The notes below the pieces were generated by a model. That model did not search any database. It was not told the origin of the DNA and worked only from the letters and a program-made list of their open reading frames with translations. Source: Narthecium ossifragum (lineage: Eukaryota > Streptophyta > Magnoliopsida > Dioscoreales > Nartheciaceae). Taken from it: a stretch of 64,000 bases of DNA. Both the position numbers and the translations under genes were made by a program. How positions within the stretch are numbered: position 1 is the stretch's first letter; each line of letters opens with the position of its first letter. Location: contig OY986966.1 of the NCBI GenBank assembly GCA_963920575.1, forward strand, positions 23,341,717 through 23,405,716. The letters run 5' to 3'. Positions 49,307 through 59,600 of the stretch are shown piece by piece.

Positions 49307-51538
49307 TGTATGTGTTTGATTAGAATCCCTAGGGTGCGTCCGATCGGAGGATCGGAGCTCGATCGGGAAAGATCGGTTTGGACGGCCGAGATAGGTTTGG
49401 AATGCCTATATAAGCCAAGTCCCTTTCTCTCTTTCTCTCACTCCTCCTTCACCTGTCGTTTTCTCCTTCTCTCTCTCTCTCCTTCGGCTGGACTAGGGTT
49501 TGGAGGATTGGGCTTCGGATCGCGGATCTTGTCGGCTTGACCAACGGGACGCGTGGAGGAGCCACCCTACTTGTGCAAGTAGGTGTTTCTACCCCGATCC
49601 TTGGATCGGGTTCTCCTAGGATAGGTTTTATGAGCTTTCGTTGTAGGTGCATGTGTTAGAATGATGTGTAGATCAATGCATGTGTAGAGTAACTCTTTTC
49701 CTGTATTCCTACGTTGAGATTTCAGTATTTGAACGGTTAGTTTCCGTATTATAGCCGTTTGGTCGGTTTTTGTCCATTTGGACCTAGATAGGGGATTTAA
49801 CCGTCAAAATCTGGATTTCTTCATTCCATTAGCTTTCTCATTGCTAAATACACTTGCTTGCAAAATCTCATTTAATTCTAACATGATTTGATACTTGAAA
49901 TCCAAAGAAATGGATTTCCGGCACTGTTCTGATGAACTGTGCCAAGAGCTCGACGGTCGACCGTCACATGTTGTTTTACGCCTTCTGGGCCTGGCGGTCG
50001 ACCGTCGCATCGACCGTTAGGCTCTGTCGGGATTTTAGCCTCCCACGGTCGATGGGTCGATCGACCGTGGGTCCTCTCTCTTTCTCATCCCGCCTCACGG
50101 TCGACCGTCGGATCGACCGCCGCATCATCCGTGAGGCTCTGTCCCGTTTTGGGCTCTCGACGGTCGATGGGCCGATCGACCGTCGCCCATGAGGTTTTCT
50201 TTGTTTTGGCCTCACGGTCGATCGGTGAATCGACCGTGACATCGTCCGTGGTCTCACAGTCGATCCCCGGATCGACCGTGGCATCGTCCGTGACCACTGG
50301 GACTTGGTTTTCTGGTTTTTCTTTGGTGGATTTGACTTGGGATTAGTATCTAAACATGTTGGGAAGCATGTAGGGGGATTTGATGAGGTTTTCAAAGGAT
50401 TTTCATCGAGTTTGAGAATCGATTCAAATAACTCTCTTTTTGGGTAAATCTAAGGTTTCATTTGCATTTAATACATGTTTGTTGTAGTTAAATGCTTAAT
50501 TGATTGCTTAGCCATTAACTAGCTATGAGTGCTAGTTAATGAGGAATTGTGGAACCTTAGCCTCTTGCCGGCGAGTGCCGAGGGCTATTGTATATATGTT
50601 GAACCTTTAACTGTTGATGTGGCATGTAGAGACATCTAGGATAGATGTTTGCCTAGGCTCATGCATTGTATGCATTAGAGGCATTAGAGGTTAGGCGGGC
50701 GATGGTTTGGGTCGCCGATCCGAGGCTCTCGGGTAGCTCGGATCTAGCCTTAGGGCCGTGGCTGGGTAGTCAGGAGTAGGGTATGATTGTGTGATCAAGT
50801 CTCATGTCTTTGAGGATTCACGCTAGTTGACTCTGATCAGTGTTTGAGGTTTAGAGGTTGGGTTGTCTTCCGAAGCTAAGTTCTAAGGATGGGTGTCGAC
50901 GTCCCTGACATGGTCCCCAGGCAGTGGTTTCCTGCTGGGTAATGGTGATCCTACTGGTTCCGATTCTTTCCTCCCAGCGTGTTGGTTGAGTTTCCCAGCG
51001 TGGTCGGTTGAGAAGAGTAGGATCCCTTGGGGAGTCGACAGGGTTGTGGGACCCGTGGCATCCGTTAGACTTGAGCTGGAAGACAACTCTGTTGTTGTTT
51101 CCCTCCTTTCAGTGTGCCGTAGAGTAGAACCCTACTGAGCTTATCGTTCACTCCTACCCGGGCTGCGTTTGCAGGTGCAGGCGGCAGTTCTTCTTCGGTG
51201 GAGCCGGCGGGATCGGCTTTTGGCGGCGCGAGTACATCCAGGGGCGCTTGAGGTTGCTTGGAGGATTACCAGTTGTACCCTTTTGATATTTGTATATGTA
51301 TATGATGTCAGCTTCTGAGGATTCTGGAGTATTGTATTAAATCTATCTCTTGGAAGCTATTGTATCTAGTCTGAATTATACAACTTGATGTTATATGATG
51401 ATTAAATCTGTTTAGCCTCTGGAATGTAATTGTTTAAATTATCCGTCTTTTCCGCTTTGTACCGCGCCGGTTGATGATGAATAGTGTTAGGACCCTCACA
51501 CCCCGTCCTGGATGGGTTTTCTGGGTCGGGGTGTGATA
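49121..51538 (+). repeat. 3' LTR
   Basis: 2418 bp, 27 bp shorter than the 5' LTR. TATATAA lies at 49407-49413. It ends GTGTGATA, followed by the right copy of ATTTC. Confidence 0.93.
49947..50300. repeat. Palindrome array in the 3' LTR
   Basis: The same GGTCGAT/ATCGACC array as in the 5' LTR. It lacks about a dozen bases in the first unit (near 49955) and again near 50000. Most length differences between the two LTRs fall in or near this array. Confidence 0.85.
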
Positions 51539-51890
51539 ATTTCCTTCTCCAATGGGAGAATGGGTTTATTCTTCGGCCAAAAGTTGCCACTCCTTCGACG
51601 GCAACAGAACAGTCTTCACTCCCCTCCTTTCACCCCTTCGACGCTTCGATTGGGCTCGCCTGACACCGCCGCCACCATCCCCGATGTCGCCCAATACCAA
51701 TTCTTTCTCAAACAAGAGTATGTGTTTATTCTCCAGCCGGAAGTTGCCACCCCTTCGACGGCAAGAGAATAGCCTCCGCTCCCCTCATTTCACCCCTTCG
51801 ACGCTTTGATTGGCTTCGCCTGACGTGGTTGCCACCATCCCCGACGCCGACCAAGACCAGTTCTTTCTCCAACGAGAGTATGGGTTCTTT
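51539..51890. repeat. About 160-190-bp tandem repeat to the right of the retrotransposon
   Basis: TTCTCCAA-GAGA-TATGGG, AGTTGCCACYCCTTCGACGG, TTTCACCCCTTCGACGCT and GCCACCATCCCCGA recur in the same order from about 51543, 51700 and (partly) 51865. The truncated left unit lies at 41574-41691, so the element landed inside this array. Confidence 0.75.
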
Positions 51891-52207
51891 CTCCATTGTT
51901 TTTTTATCGTTGTTTTGTTCTGAATTAAACAAAATAAGATTGTTATTTGATTTCAATCATCATTTTCCCGAATCTGTTCCTTTTATGTCTAATCTAGCTC
52001 AGGAAAGAAACCTTAATGTGCTTAGTAATGATCTGGCATGAAGAAATCTTGCTGAGTTTTTTCGATCAGATTCATGAAGAAATACATATTTGTTCTAATT
52101 CCATTTGGTGATTTGGGACTTCTGTGTTACTGATATACTCTATAGTGTTTAAGTGGTTTATGATCGTTAGATCGCATCAACCCAACTCATAGTAGCCAAG
52201 TAAGGCG
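51891..52207. other. Spacer, no gene seen
   Basis: AT-rich; nothing recognised. Confidence 0.4.
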
Positions 52208-53078
52208 TCAAGACAGCAACAAGGTGCAACCGTTGACGAATACCTCAGCTCGTCTAATACTTTTTGGATCCTTCTTCGTTGAGGTTTTCGTCGTTATCCT
52301 TTGCTTGTATTCTTTCCTCTTTCTACTTGCACTCTCGTCTCTTTGCATCCTCAAGTTCCGAGCAGACCGGGATACCGAATGAAGCAACATACAGTTCATA
52401 GCACTTGCCCAATCATATCTCCAAAGACTACCCAAGTCTTCAAAGTACTCTTCAAGTTTCGGTGGACAAGTGTAGTCGTTTCGAAAGAATAGCATTGCCA
52501 CGAACAAATAGTATATGAGGAATCTAACTGTGTCCTCGACGTCCTGCTAATCCTCCATATGATATAGCTCATGAATCTTTGCTGATAGCTGTTGTGTCGT
52601 CACCTTCTTCACGACACCTAAATGCCTTCTCATCCAGTCTGGAACTTGAGGAGGCTTTTGTGTTTGTCTATGGCAGTCATATGTGTTTACACTGAATGTG
52701 ACGGTGTCTCCCGCGTACGGCAGCCCCAAAATAACAACAACGTCAACAAGCTTGAGTTCTATCACCCTTGGGTCACAAGAAAGGAGGATCATTTCTCCAG
52801 CCCAAAACAATCTCCTCGATCAGGACAAAGTCCTCCTCAATAGCTGGAAGATCTAAGAAGTGAACGAAGGGCGTGCTAGCAATCAGTGCATGGTGTCTCC
52901 AACGCATGCACTTTTGGAATAGGGTATTCACTGACTTTGAAGAGTAACGTGCGCTAATCGCGTACGCCTTGCTGCCCACCCCTGTCATAACTGTGCAAAT
53001 ACAAGATATATGGTTAGGATAACGACGTAGGTGAATGGCCAATGTAAGATATGATAACCACATACCACGAATTAACAA
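52208..53078 (-). pseudogene. Plant-mobile-domain-like or transposon-related gene, broken
   Basis: Minus-strand frames join in order. One ends with ASTPFVHFLDLPAIEEDFVL; the next has VIELKLVDVVVILGLPYAGD; the third has FVAMLFFRNDYTC and EDLGSLWRYDWASAMNC. A frame change near 52790 and a TAG near 52547 separate them. The LVDV-ILGLP-GD phrase and the later W-ASAM helix recall plant mobile domain (aminotransferase-like) or DUF1985-type proteins, which are often transposon-linked. Which of these it is stays open. Confidence 0.4.
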
Positions 53079-53280
53079 GATATTCAGCCGAATAAGATAT
53101 AATTGTCACAAATGCAGCATAGCATAGAGCAAATGCATAACTACATACCACGAAATAAGAAGACATTCAGCCGAATAAGATATGATTGTCTACGAATGCA
53201 GCATAACATAGAGCAAATGCATAATCACATACCACGAATTTATCAGCGTATTAAGCAGAATCAGACATGATTGCCTTAAT
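53050..53280. repeat. About 88-bp tandem repeat, 2.5 copies
   Basis: CATACCACGAA, TTCAGCCGAATAAGATAT and GCATAGAGCAAATGCATAA-like phrases recur at about 53063, 53145 and 53228. The last copy is degenerate. Confidence 0.8.
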
Positions 53281-53575
53281 GCTTTGAGCAAGCATTGTTG
53301 CAAATTTGCCGTCACAAACAACTATTTTTTACAACCCACTAGTGTCCGATCAAGGAAAACATAAAAATAACAAATCCCACACAAGATACAAATGCATAGG
53401 CATCCATACATGACAAAAGCTGCAAGCAACTTGATTACATTACTTTTGAACATTACAAGTGTTTATCCAGTCGATGGTGGGAAAACATAAATGGAGTGAT
53501 CACACTACAAAACCATGGAGCCAGGATTTACATAGAGCCAACATTCAACTGGTTGATGGAAGGATCAACATATTC

Positions 53576-53989
53576 TTACAAAAAAACCTTGAGAAATATA
53601 GCTGTTACAACAATGATCAGGACCCAAGTGATAATACGGGTTTCCCACAGTTGTTCGCGTATCGCTTGAACATTTCCATTCACGACCTCCCTTTCGGCCT
53701 CATCAGGCCTAGCATATCCTTCCGCTATTGCCCGTGACCTCAACGTAATTTGTCCAGGGGATGTTGCGCATAGAGTTGAATGCGACGCATACGGTAGCAT
53801 ATCTTCCCAAATGAAAAAGTCGGATCCATAACGTCTTCTGGGACATGCGTGAAAGATGCGGCCCGGATTTCGGGGTGTGCAGGAAACACGCCTAATGACA
53901 GTCAATCCACATAAACATTTTGTCTCTGGATGAATGTGGTTTGAGAGTGACGATGACGAAAACGACATCAAACCTTTACACCCATACAT
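53576..53989 (-). CDS. GRF-type zinc finger protein with C-terminal membrane segment, 137 aa
   Basis: The frame carries CLCGLTVIRRVSCTPRNPGR then FHACPRR and DFFIWEDM, which matches the zf-GRF pattern C-x-C-G ... NPGR-F--CP ... FF-W-D. The usual Cys before the FFxW motif is Ser here, so one zinc ligand is missing. A hydrophobic end (TWVLIIVVTAIFLKVFL) could be a membrane anchor. Small plant GRF proteins with a C-terminal anchor are common near transposon-type genes, and this lies just upstream of the mobile-domain-like relic on the same strand. It may be an exon of the same degenerate locus. Expression is doubtful. Confidence 0.5.
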   Translation of the reverse strand: MYGCKGLMSFSSSSLSNHIHPETKCLCGLTVIRRVSCTPRNPGRIFHACPRRRYGSDFFIWEDMLPYASHSTLCATSPGQITLRSRAIAEGYARPDEAEREVVNGNVQAIREQLWETRIITWVLIIVVTAIFLKVFL

Positions 53990-54872
53990 AAGATTGAGTT
54001 AAGCATGATTGAAGAAAAATTGAATTTTGAAGCCAAAATCATAGCACCATAGGCCATAAAATAATGAAGAATGAGAGACTAAATGTTTAAAATAAGGAAA
54101 GAAGACACCCAATAGCCCAGATGATCAGATTGACGAAAGAACACAATCGACAAAGTTATTTCATAAACTAGATTAGTGAAAAAAGAAAAACATTGGGTAA
54201 AAAGATTATTGAATGTTATCAATCCACTCAACTCTACATTATTCCAAAGCTAGAGAATCTTCTTTATTATTCTTAATTCGTCCATATAGGGGATGCCAAG
54301 GCTAGGCAATTGTCTTATAGCTAAAGAATGGAAAAGTAGTTGGGGCTCTTCAATTGAATCTTTTTCTCAATAAGTTTATCATAAACATTTGCCACCTTAC
54401 CCATTCCAAAGTCCATTTCTCTCAATCGCTATTTGGAAAGAGGTACTTATGATTCAAGCAAGATATAAAACTTTTGAAGGCTTGGAAACTAGGCTTGCAA
54501 AGTTTCGAAGCCTTGGGAAACATTCAATACGAGGAAAAAGGCAACAACTACACCACATAAAAGAGATATCTACTCATTTCAATAGCAGATAAGAGAAGCA
54601 ACAAATTTCTTCCTCAAACTTTGGAATCAAAGATTTTAATACTACATATGACTTGCTGAGTTGATATAACCAAAGATTTTCACACTAGATATGCATTGGG
54701 ACTTTCCAAGATATCCTAATCTCACGTTCTCAAAATAGGGCAACATACACTATGGCTTTGAGATGGAGCTACCTGATAGAGGGTCGACAAGGTTTCGAGC
54801 ACGGAGAGAGATGGAGATTTGGAAGACGGTGCCGAGGAGAGAGCACGAGGGTGACTGGCTTCAAGCACAACA
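53990..54872. other. Intergenic, no gene seen
   Basis: AT-rich DNA up to about 54720, then GC-richer sequence leading into the minisatellite. No supported gene. Confidence 0.4.
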
Positions 54873-55541
54873 GTACTGAGCTTCCAGAGCGGGCGGAGCA
54901 CGGAGGGAGCGAAGCGAGCTAGGGTTTTGGCTTGATGATCGATGGACGACGGTGCTGAGCTTCCAGAGCAGGCGGAGCACGGAAGGAGTGAGTTAGGGTT
55001 TTGGCTTGATGATCGATGGACGACGGTGCTGAGCTTCCAGAGCAGGCGAAACATGGAGGGAGAGAGCTAGGGTTTTGGCTTGATGATCGATGGATGATGG
55101 TGCTGAGCTTCCAGAGTGGGCGGAGCACGAAAGGAGCGAATTAGGGTTTTGGCTTGATGATCGATGGACGATGGTGCTGAGCTTCCAGAGTGGGTGGAGC
55201 ACGGAGGGAGCGAGCAAGGGTTTTGGCTTGATGATCGATGGACGACGGTATTGAGCTTCCAGAGCGGGCAGAGCACGCAGTGAGCGAGCAGGGGTTTTGG
55301 CTTGATGATCGATGGACGACGGTGCTGAGCTTCCAGAGCGGGCGGAGCACGGAGGGAGCAAGCAAGGGTTTTGGCTTGATGATCAATGGACGACGGTGCT
55401 GAGCTTCCAGAGCGGGCGGAGCACGACGGGAGCGAGCAAGGGTTTTGGCTTGATGATTGATGGACGACGGTGTTGAGCTTCCAAAGCGAGCGGAGCACGC
55501 AGTGAGCGAGCAGGGGTTTTGGCTTGATGATCGATGGCTTG
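54873..55541. repeat. 74-bp minisatellite, nine copies
   Basis: GATGATCGATGG recurs at 54934, 55008, 55082, 55156, 55230, 55304, 55378, 55452 and 55526, an exact 74-bp period (two units read GATGATC-AATGG or GATTGATGG). Each unit carries CTGAGCTTCCAGAGCGGGCG and AGGGTTTTGGCTTGATGATC. None of the three minus-strand frames meets a stop within the unit, so long frames rich in SIDHQAKT/SSSQNP peptides appear without being genes. Confidence 0.95.
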
Positions 55542-55615
55542 CTTTCATGTTTTTAAGTGGATGATCAAATGTTTTTAAGTGGATGATGGAGAATGGGTTC
55601 GGACCCTTTAACCCG

Positions 55616-55676
55616 TTTGTGTACATTTGCCAGCTAGGCATGTGCATTGCACACGCCAACTGGCCATGTACACAAA
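55616..55676. mobile_element. 61-bp palindromic element
   Basis: It begins TTTGTGTACAT and ends ATGTACACAAA, with GCATGTGCATTGCACACGCC in the middle. The termini match those of 55889-56133, so this may be a core-less member. Confidence 0.5.
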
Positions 55677-55888
55677 TAGTTTTCCTTGAAGTATAAGAGA
55701 GCAGGTCGGTCTCTCGTGCCACCACACTACTCCTCTATCTCTCTCTCATGTCTATATTATATCGTATATTATATAATAGAAGACTAGGTGTGGGCCTCGT
55801 GCCAGAGAGGCACATGTTTTATTTGTCATGTTTTTCAGTTACATAAAATATTAGATGTAGAGTTATATGTTAGATGTAAGAGCGCTGA

Positions 55889-56133
55889 TTTGTGTATATG
55901 GTCTAAATCATATACATTACACACACAGTCCAATCGGTAGTGGGATATCGATTAATTGATCTAGTCCATCGGTACCCCACTACCGATATAATAGATCAAT
56001 CAATCGGTATTACCGATTGATTGATCTAATCTATTGTTACCTCACTACCGATGGAATAGTTTAATCGATCGGTACCTCACTACCGATTAGGTGGCACGTG
56101 CATTACACATGCCACGTGACCATGTACACAAAA
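55889..56133. mobile_element. Palindromic ATCGGTA/TACCGAT element, copy 2
   Basis: The left end TTTGTGTATATGG and right end CCATGTACACAAAA are inverted. The core repeats CACTACCGAT and ATCGGTA with TGATCTA strings in both orientations. Compare copy 1 at 34026-34280. Confidence 0.6.
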
Positions 56134-56645
56134 CTTTATTTTAGATATAAAGTTATTTCTCATTTGTCTATGTTTTTCAGTTGCATAAAACGTTAGATGT
56201 AAAGTTAGATGTTAGATACAAGGTTGATGATATTGGTGGGGTTTGGTGGCACGGAGAATTCTTTAGCCACATGTTAGTGTTGGCGGGGCATTATAGATTA
56301 CCAAAAGACCGAGCCAGAATCTATTGAATTCGAACCAACATCAAGCATGGAGTCTGGAGGGAGCTGGAGTTGATATCGAGCAATTTTCGATTTTCACATA
56401 ATAAAAAAAGTCCAAAAGAATATACTCAAGCGCAAGATAGAGGAATCGGCGCACGATAAGCTGCCGGCCTCCAATATCCGGCAGTACTGAAGTTAAAAAT
56501 GTTCTCCTAAAACCCAACTCCCTCTCTCTCCTCCTTTTAAAATCCCAGCCCATTCCCGACTGAGAGCCGAGGGGAAAAGAAACCCTATACTAGGGTTAGT
56601 GAGCGAGGTTATCATTCTCGGAGGAGGAGAGGAGAAGAAGAGAGG
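56134..56645 (+). promoter_or_regulatory. Gamma-tubulin upstream region
   Basis: The first half is AT-rich. A CTCTCTCTCCTCC tract at about 56522 is followed by TTTTAAAATCC, a weak TATA-like site about 110 bases before the ATG. No other gene. Confidence 0.4.
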
Positions 56646-59600
56646 ATGCCTCGCGAGATCATAACCATCCAGGTGGGGCAATGCGGGAACCAGATCGGGA
56701 TGGAGTTCTGGAAGCAGCTCTGCCTCGAGCACGGCATCGGCAAGGACGGCCTCCTCGAGGACTTCGCTGCGACCAACGCCCAAGTATCGCGACTCCTCTT
56801 TCCTCCGTATTTTGTAGTAATGGATGATGATCTATCCGCAAGTTGGAGTGGAGTTAGTGGCTGGGAAACTATGTTGTAGTCTTGCTCTTTTGATTGTTAG
56901 CTGATCTAAGTGTTTCTATTTGCATTTCCTCGTTTATGTTGATTTATCCGTTCAATTGGGATCCTGAAGTTTGCATCTTTGTCTGAAGTTTGTGCCCTTT
57001 TGCTTTTCAAGCAGCTTTTAGGCCTCTCGCGTATGTCTCTCTCTATTACTAATCAGATAGGATGTATATGTATGCAGGGTGGTGACAGGAAAGATGTGTT
57101 TTTCTATCAAGCTGATGATCAGCACTACATACCTCGAGCTCTATTGATGGACTTGGAGCCTAGAGTTATTAATGGCATACAGAATAGTGAGTATAGGAAT
57201 CTCTATAATCACGAGAACATATTTGTATCGGAGCACGGGGGTGGTGCTGGAAATAATTGGGCCAGTGGCTACCACCAGGTTTGTGTACTTTGAAATGAAA
57301 ATCCATGGCAACACCAATATTTTTATTATGTGACTCTGCTGAAGTAAATTAGGCTTTTAGACATGATTCTTCATTTTCAATTGTCAAATGATAGAAGATC
57401 TTTCTGGAAATCCTTCCAATGTTGTCTAAGGTTATCATTTTAACTGGTATGTGAAAACTTTAGTCCATTAGATTTATTGATAGAATTTGGTGCTTTGAAA
57501 TAGGGAGAGCAAGTTGTTGATGATATTATGGATATGGTCGACAGAGAAGCAGATGGAAGTGATAGCCTTGAGGGTTTTGTTCTTTGTCATTCAATAGCCG
57601 GTGGAACGGGCTCAGGTCATTCTTCTCTTCTTACCTGTGAGATTCTTTAGTCTCCTTTTATTTGCATGTTGTCTATTCTAATTCTTCTGCCTCTTTGGTC
57701 TGTTTTTCATTCGTTTCACTCTTTTGCTTAAACATGTGGTAGTTGTCTCTTTTCATTTTGAGTTGCTAAACTAAACATGGATGTGACTGTAATTCAGGAT
57801 ATTAAAGCTGCAGACATTAGCTTTATCTTCGAAAGACCTGCATGATTACTCTTTGTGATTGATATGTCATGCACATTTCTGGGAGCTGATAGTCTTTTTG
57901 ATGCACTTTTTGTAATTAACTGAACCATGCCTCTCTTGAATGACCATATACACCTGTATTCTAGTTAATGTTCCATGTTTTTTTTCAGCCTCTTAATAAC
58001 TGGATTGTCTTGGAAGTTGCCTGGTGAGTATGCAACAATTCTTCATTAATCTAAACTCTGTCGCACCCATTACAAGTGCACATAGAAATAACCAACTCCA
58101 ACAAAGAAATGGTTGGATTTGAGCACAACACACAGACAGCATTGATACGAATAAATAAGCTTGAACTTATCTCAACAATTCCAATATGACCTAAAAGCAA
58201 AGTCACAAGCACGAGAGCTATATCTTAAGTTGGTTAATTTCTTAGAATCATCATGCGAGAAGTTGTGTGCCATAAGCTCCAAGAAGCAAGACTCTTGAGA
58301 GTTTCAGAGCAGAAATTTTGAGAAGAGTAACAACTAGATACTCATGTAGTAAATTTCATCTCAAGTACCAAACATAGTGGTAGGCTGGTAGCTGCATAGC
58401 ATCTTCCTCTGTATAGACTTGTGGCTTTTAGTTACTATTCTGCAGTGTCTTTTGTTTATCGAAGCCATGCACATTTATGGTTTGCCAACCCTAATTGAGC
58501 TCTATTTACAAAAAATTATAGTTTTTTGGCTTGTAGATGTGCATTGTTTTGATTGCATCTTCTTCAGACCCTTCAGTAATGAGGAATCTTCACTGTTTTT
58601 GGATTTCCTCCCCTCTGTATTAGGACGTGCCTATCGTGTGCTGCAGGAGACCATTGGAGCCATCACCATAGATTATTAAACACTCTAGTCAGGTGAAAGG
58701 AGAAGAAAGATCAATACTCGATAGGTGCTAGTAGGTTTTCAGTTCAGTTGGTGTTGTAAGTCTATTTCCAGTAATAGTCAGCATCTTTACTGATTGATAG
58801 ATTGGCCCAAATCAACTCTGAATGATGCACCATTAGTTTCGTAAACGTAAAAAAAGGATATATTACTGACATCTGATTGCTGTATTCTGAATGAAGTTCC
58901 TCCATCTATCTATTGTTCAAGCTGGAAAGATGGCATTGGGCACTCTCCAGCACCTTAATTAGCATGCAGATTCCCTCCTGCTTTGTGAGGCAGTTAAACT
59001 TCCTTTCTTTTGATTTATGCATATTTGGAGTGCACAAGTATCTCTGTTGTTCCGCATTACAAGGAAAGCAGCATCGTCCAATTGTCTATTAAGCTAATGT
59101 TTTCATGTAACAATATTAGCTTTTGTTACTTAGCTCAAACTTACATCACCAACTGACCTCTAATGGAATTTTATTAACGTATCATAGACATATTGAACAA
59201 AATTGATTCCTGCTCATAAGATCAGCATTTATTAGTGAAGGATACATATGCTGATGAAGAAGACATCTTTATCAGGATCACTATTAAGTTTTCTTGGTTG
59301 TCCAGCTTAATGTGACTAATGTTTGGAAAACCCAAATTTAAGTGGGTTGTACTTTTACAATTTTTGGCTGCTTTTGAAAGAACCTGTTTCTAGGAATGTG
59401 AGAACTCATGAAAGTGAACAAGCAGGTTTTTGAAGACCTGTTATAATGCTGATGCCCTTAGTCTTGCGGGAGAGATGGTTATGTTGACAATATCAATCTT
59501 CTTCATCTGTGTTGAAGATTACTTCATTCACGGAGATATATTATGGATTAATATGTCACCTACCTTTTCATAATGCAGGAATGGGTTCATATTTGTTGGA

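Larger units (their letters stand above)
41692..51538 (+). mobile_element. Complete Ty3/gypsy chromovirus, Tekay/Del-like
   Basis: A 9.85-kb element has LTRs 41692-44136 and 49121-51538, a primer-binding site and gag-pol in the order gag, protease, RT, RNase H, integrase, chromodomain. It is flanked by a perfect 5-bp duplication ATTTC (41687-41691 and 51539-51543). The LTRs start TGTGAGGG and end TGACA (5') or TGATA (3'). Long LTRs and an integrase-linked chromodomain fit the Tekay/Del branch. The LTRs differ at only scattered bases and small indels, so the insertion is fairly young, yet the coding region is disabled. Clade placement is inference. Confidence 0.93.

Noticed and set aside
54873..55541. 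CRISPR-like regular array
   Set aside because: There are no distinct spacers: the entire 74-bp unit repeats, and the genome is a plant's.
54873..55725. Long minus-strand frames rich in HRSSSQNP/SIDHQAKT peptides
   Set aside because: They come from a 74-bp minisatellite that lacks stops in all three frames; no domain, and frames overlap each other.
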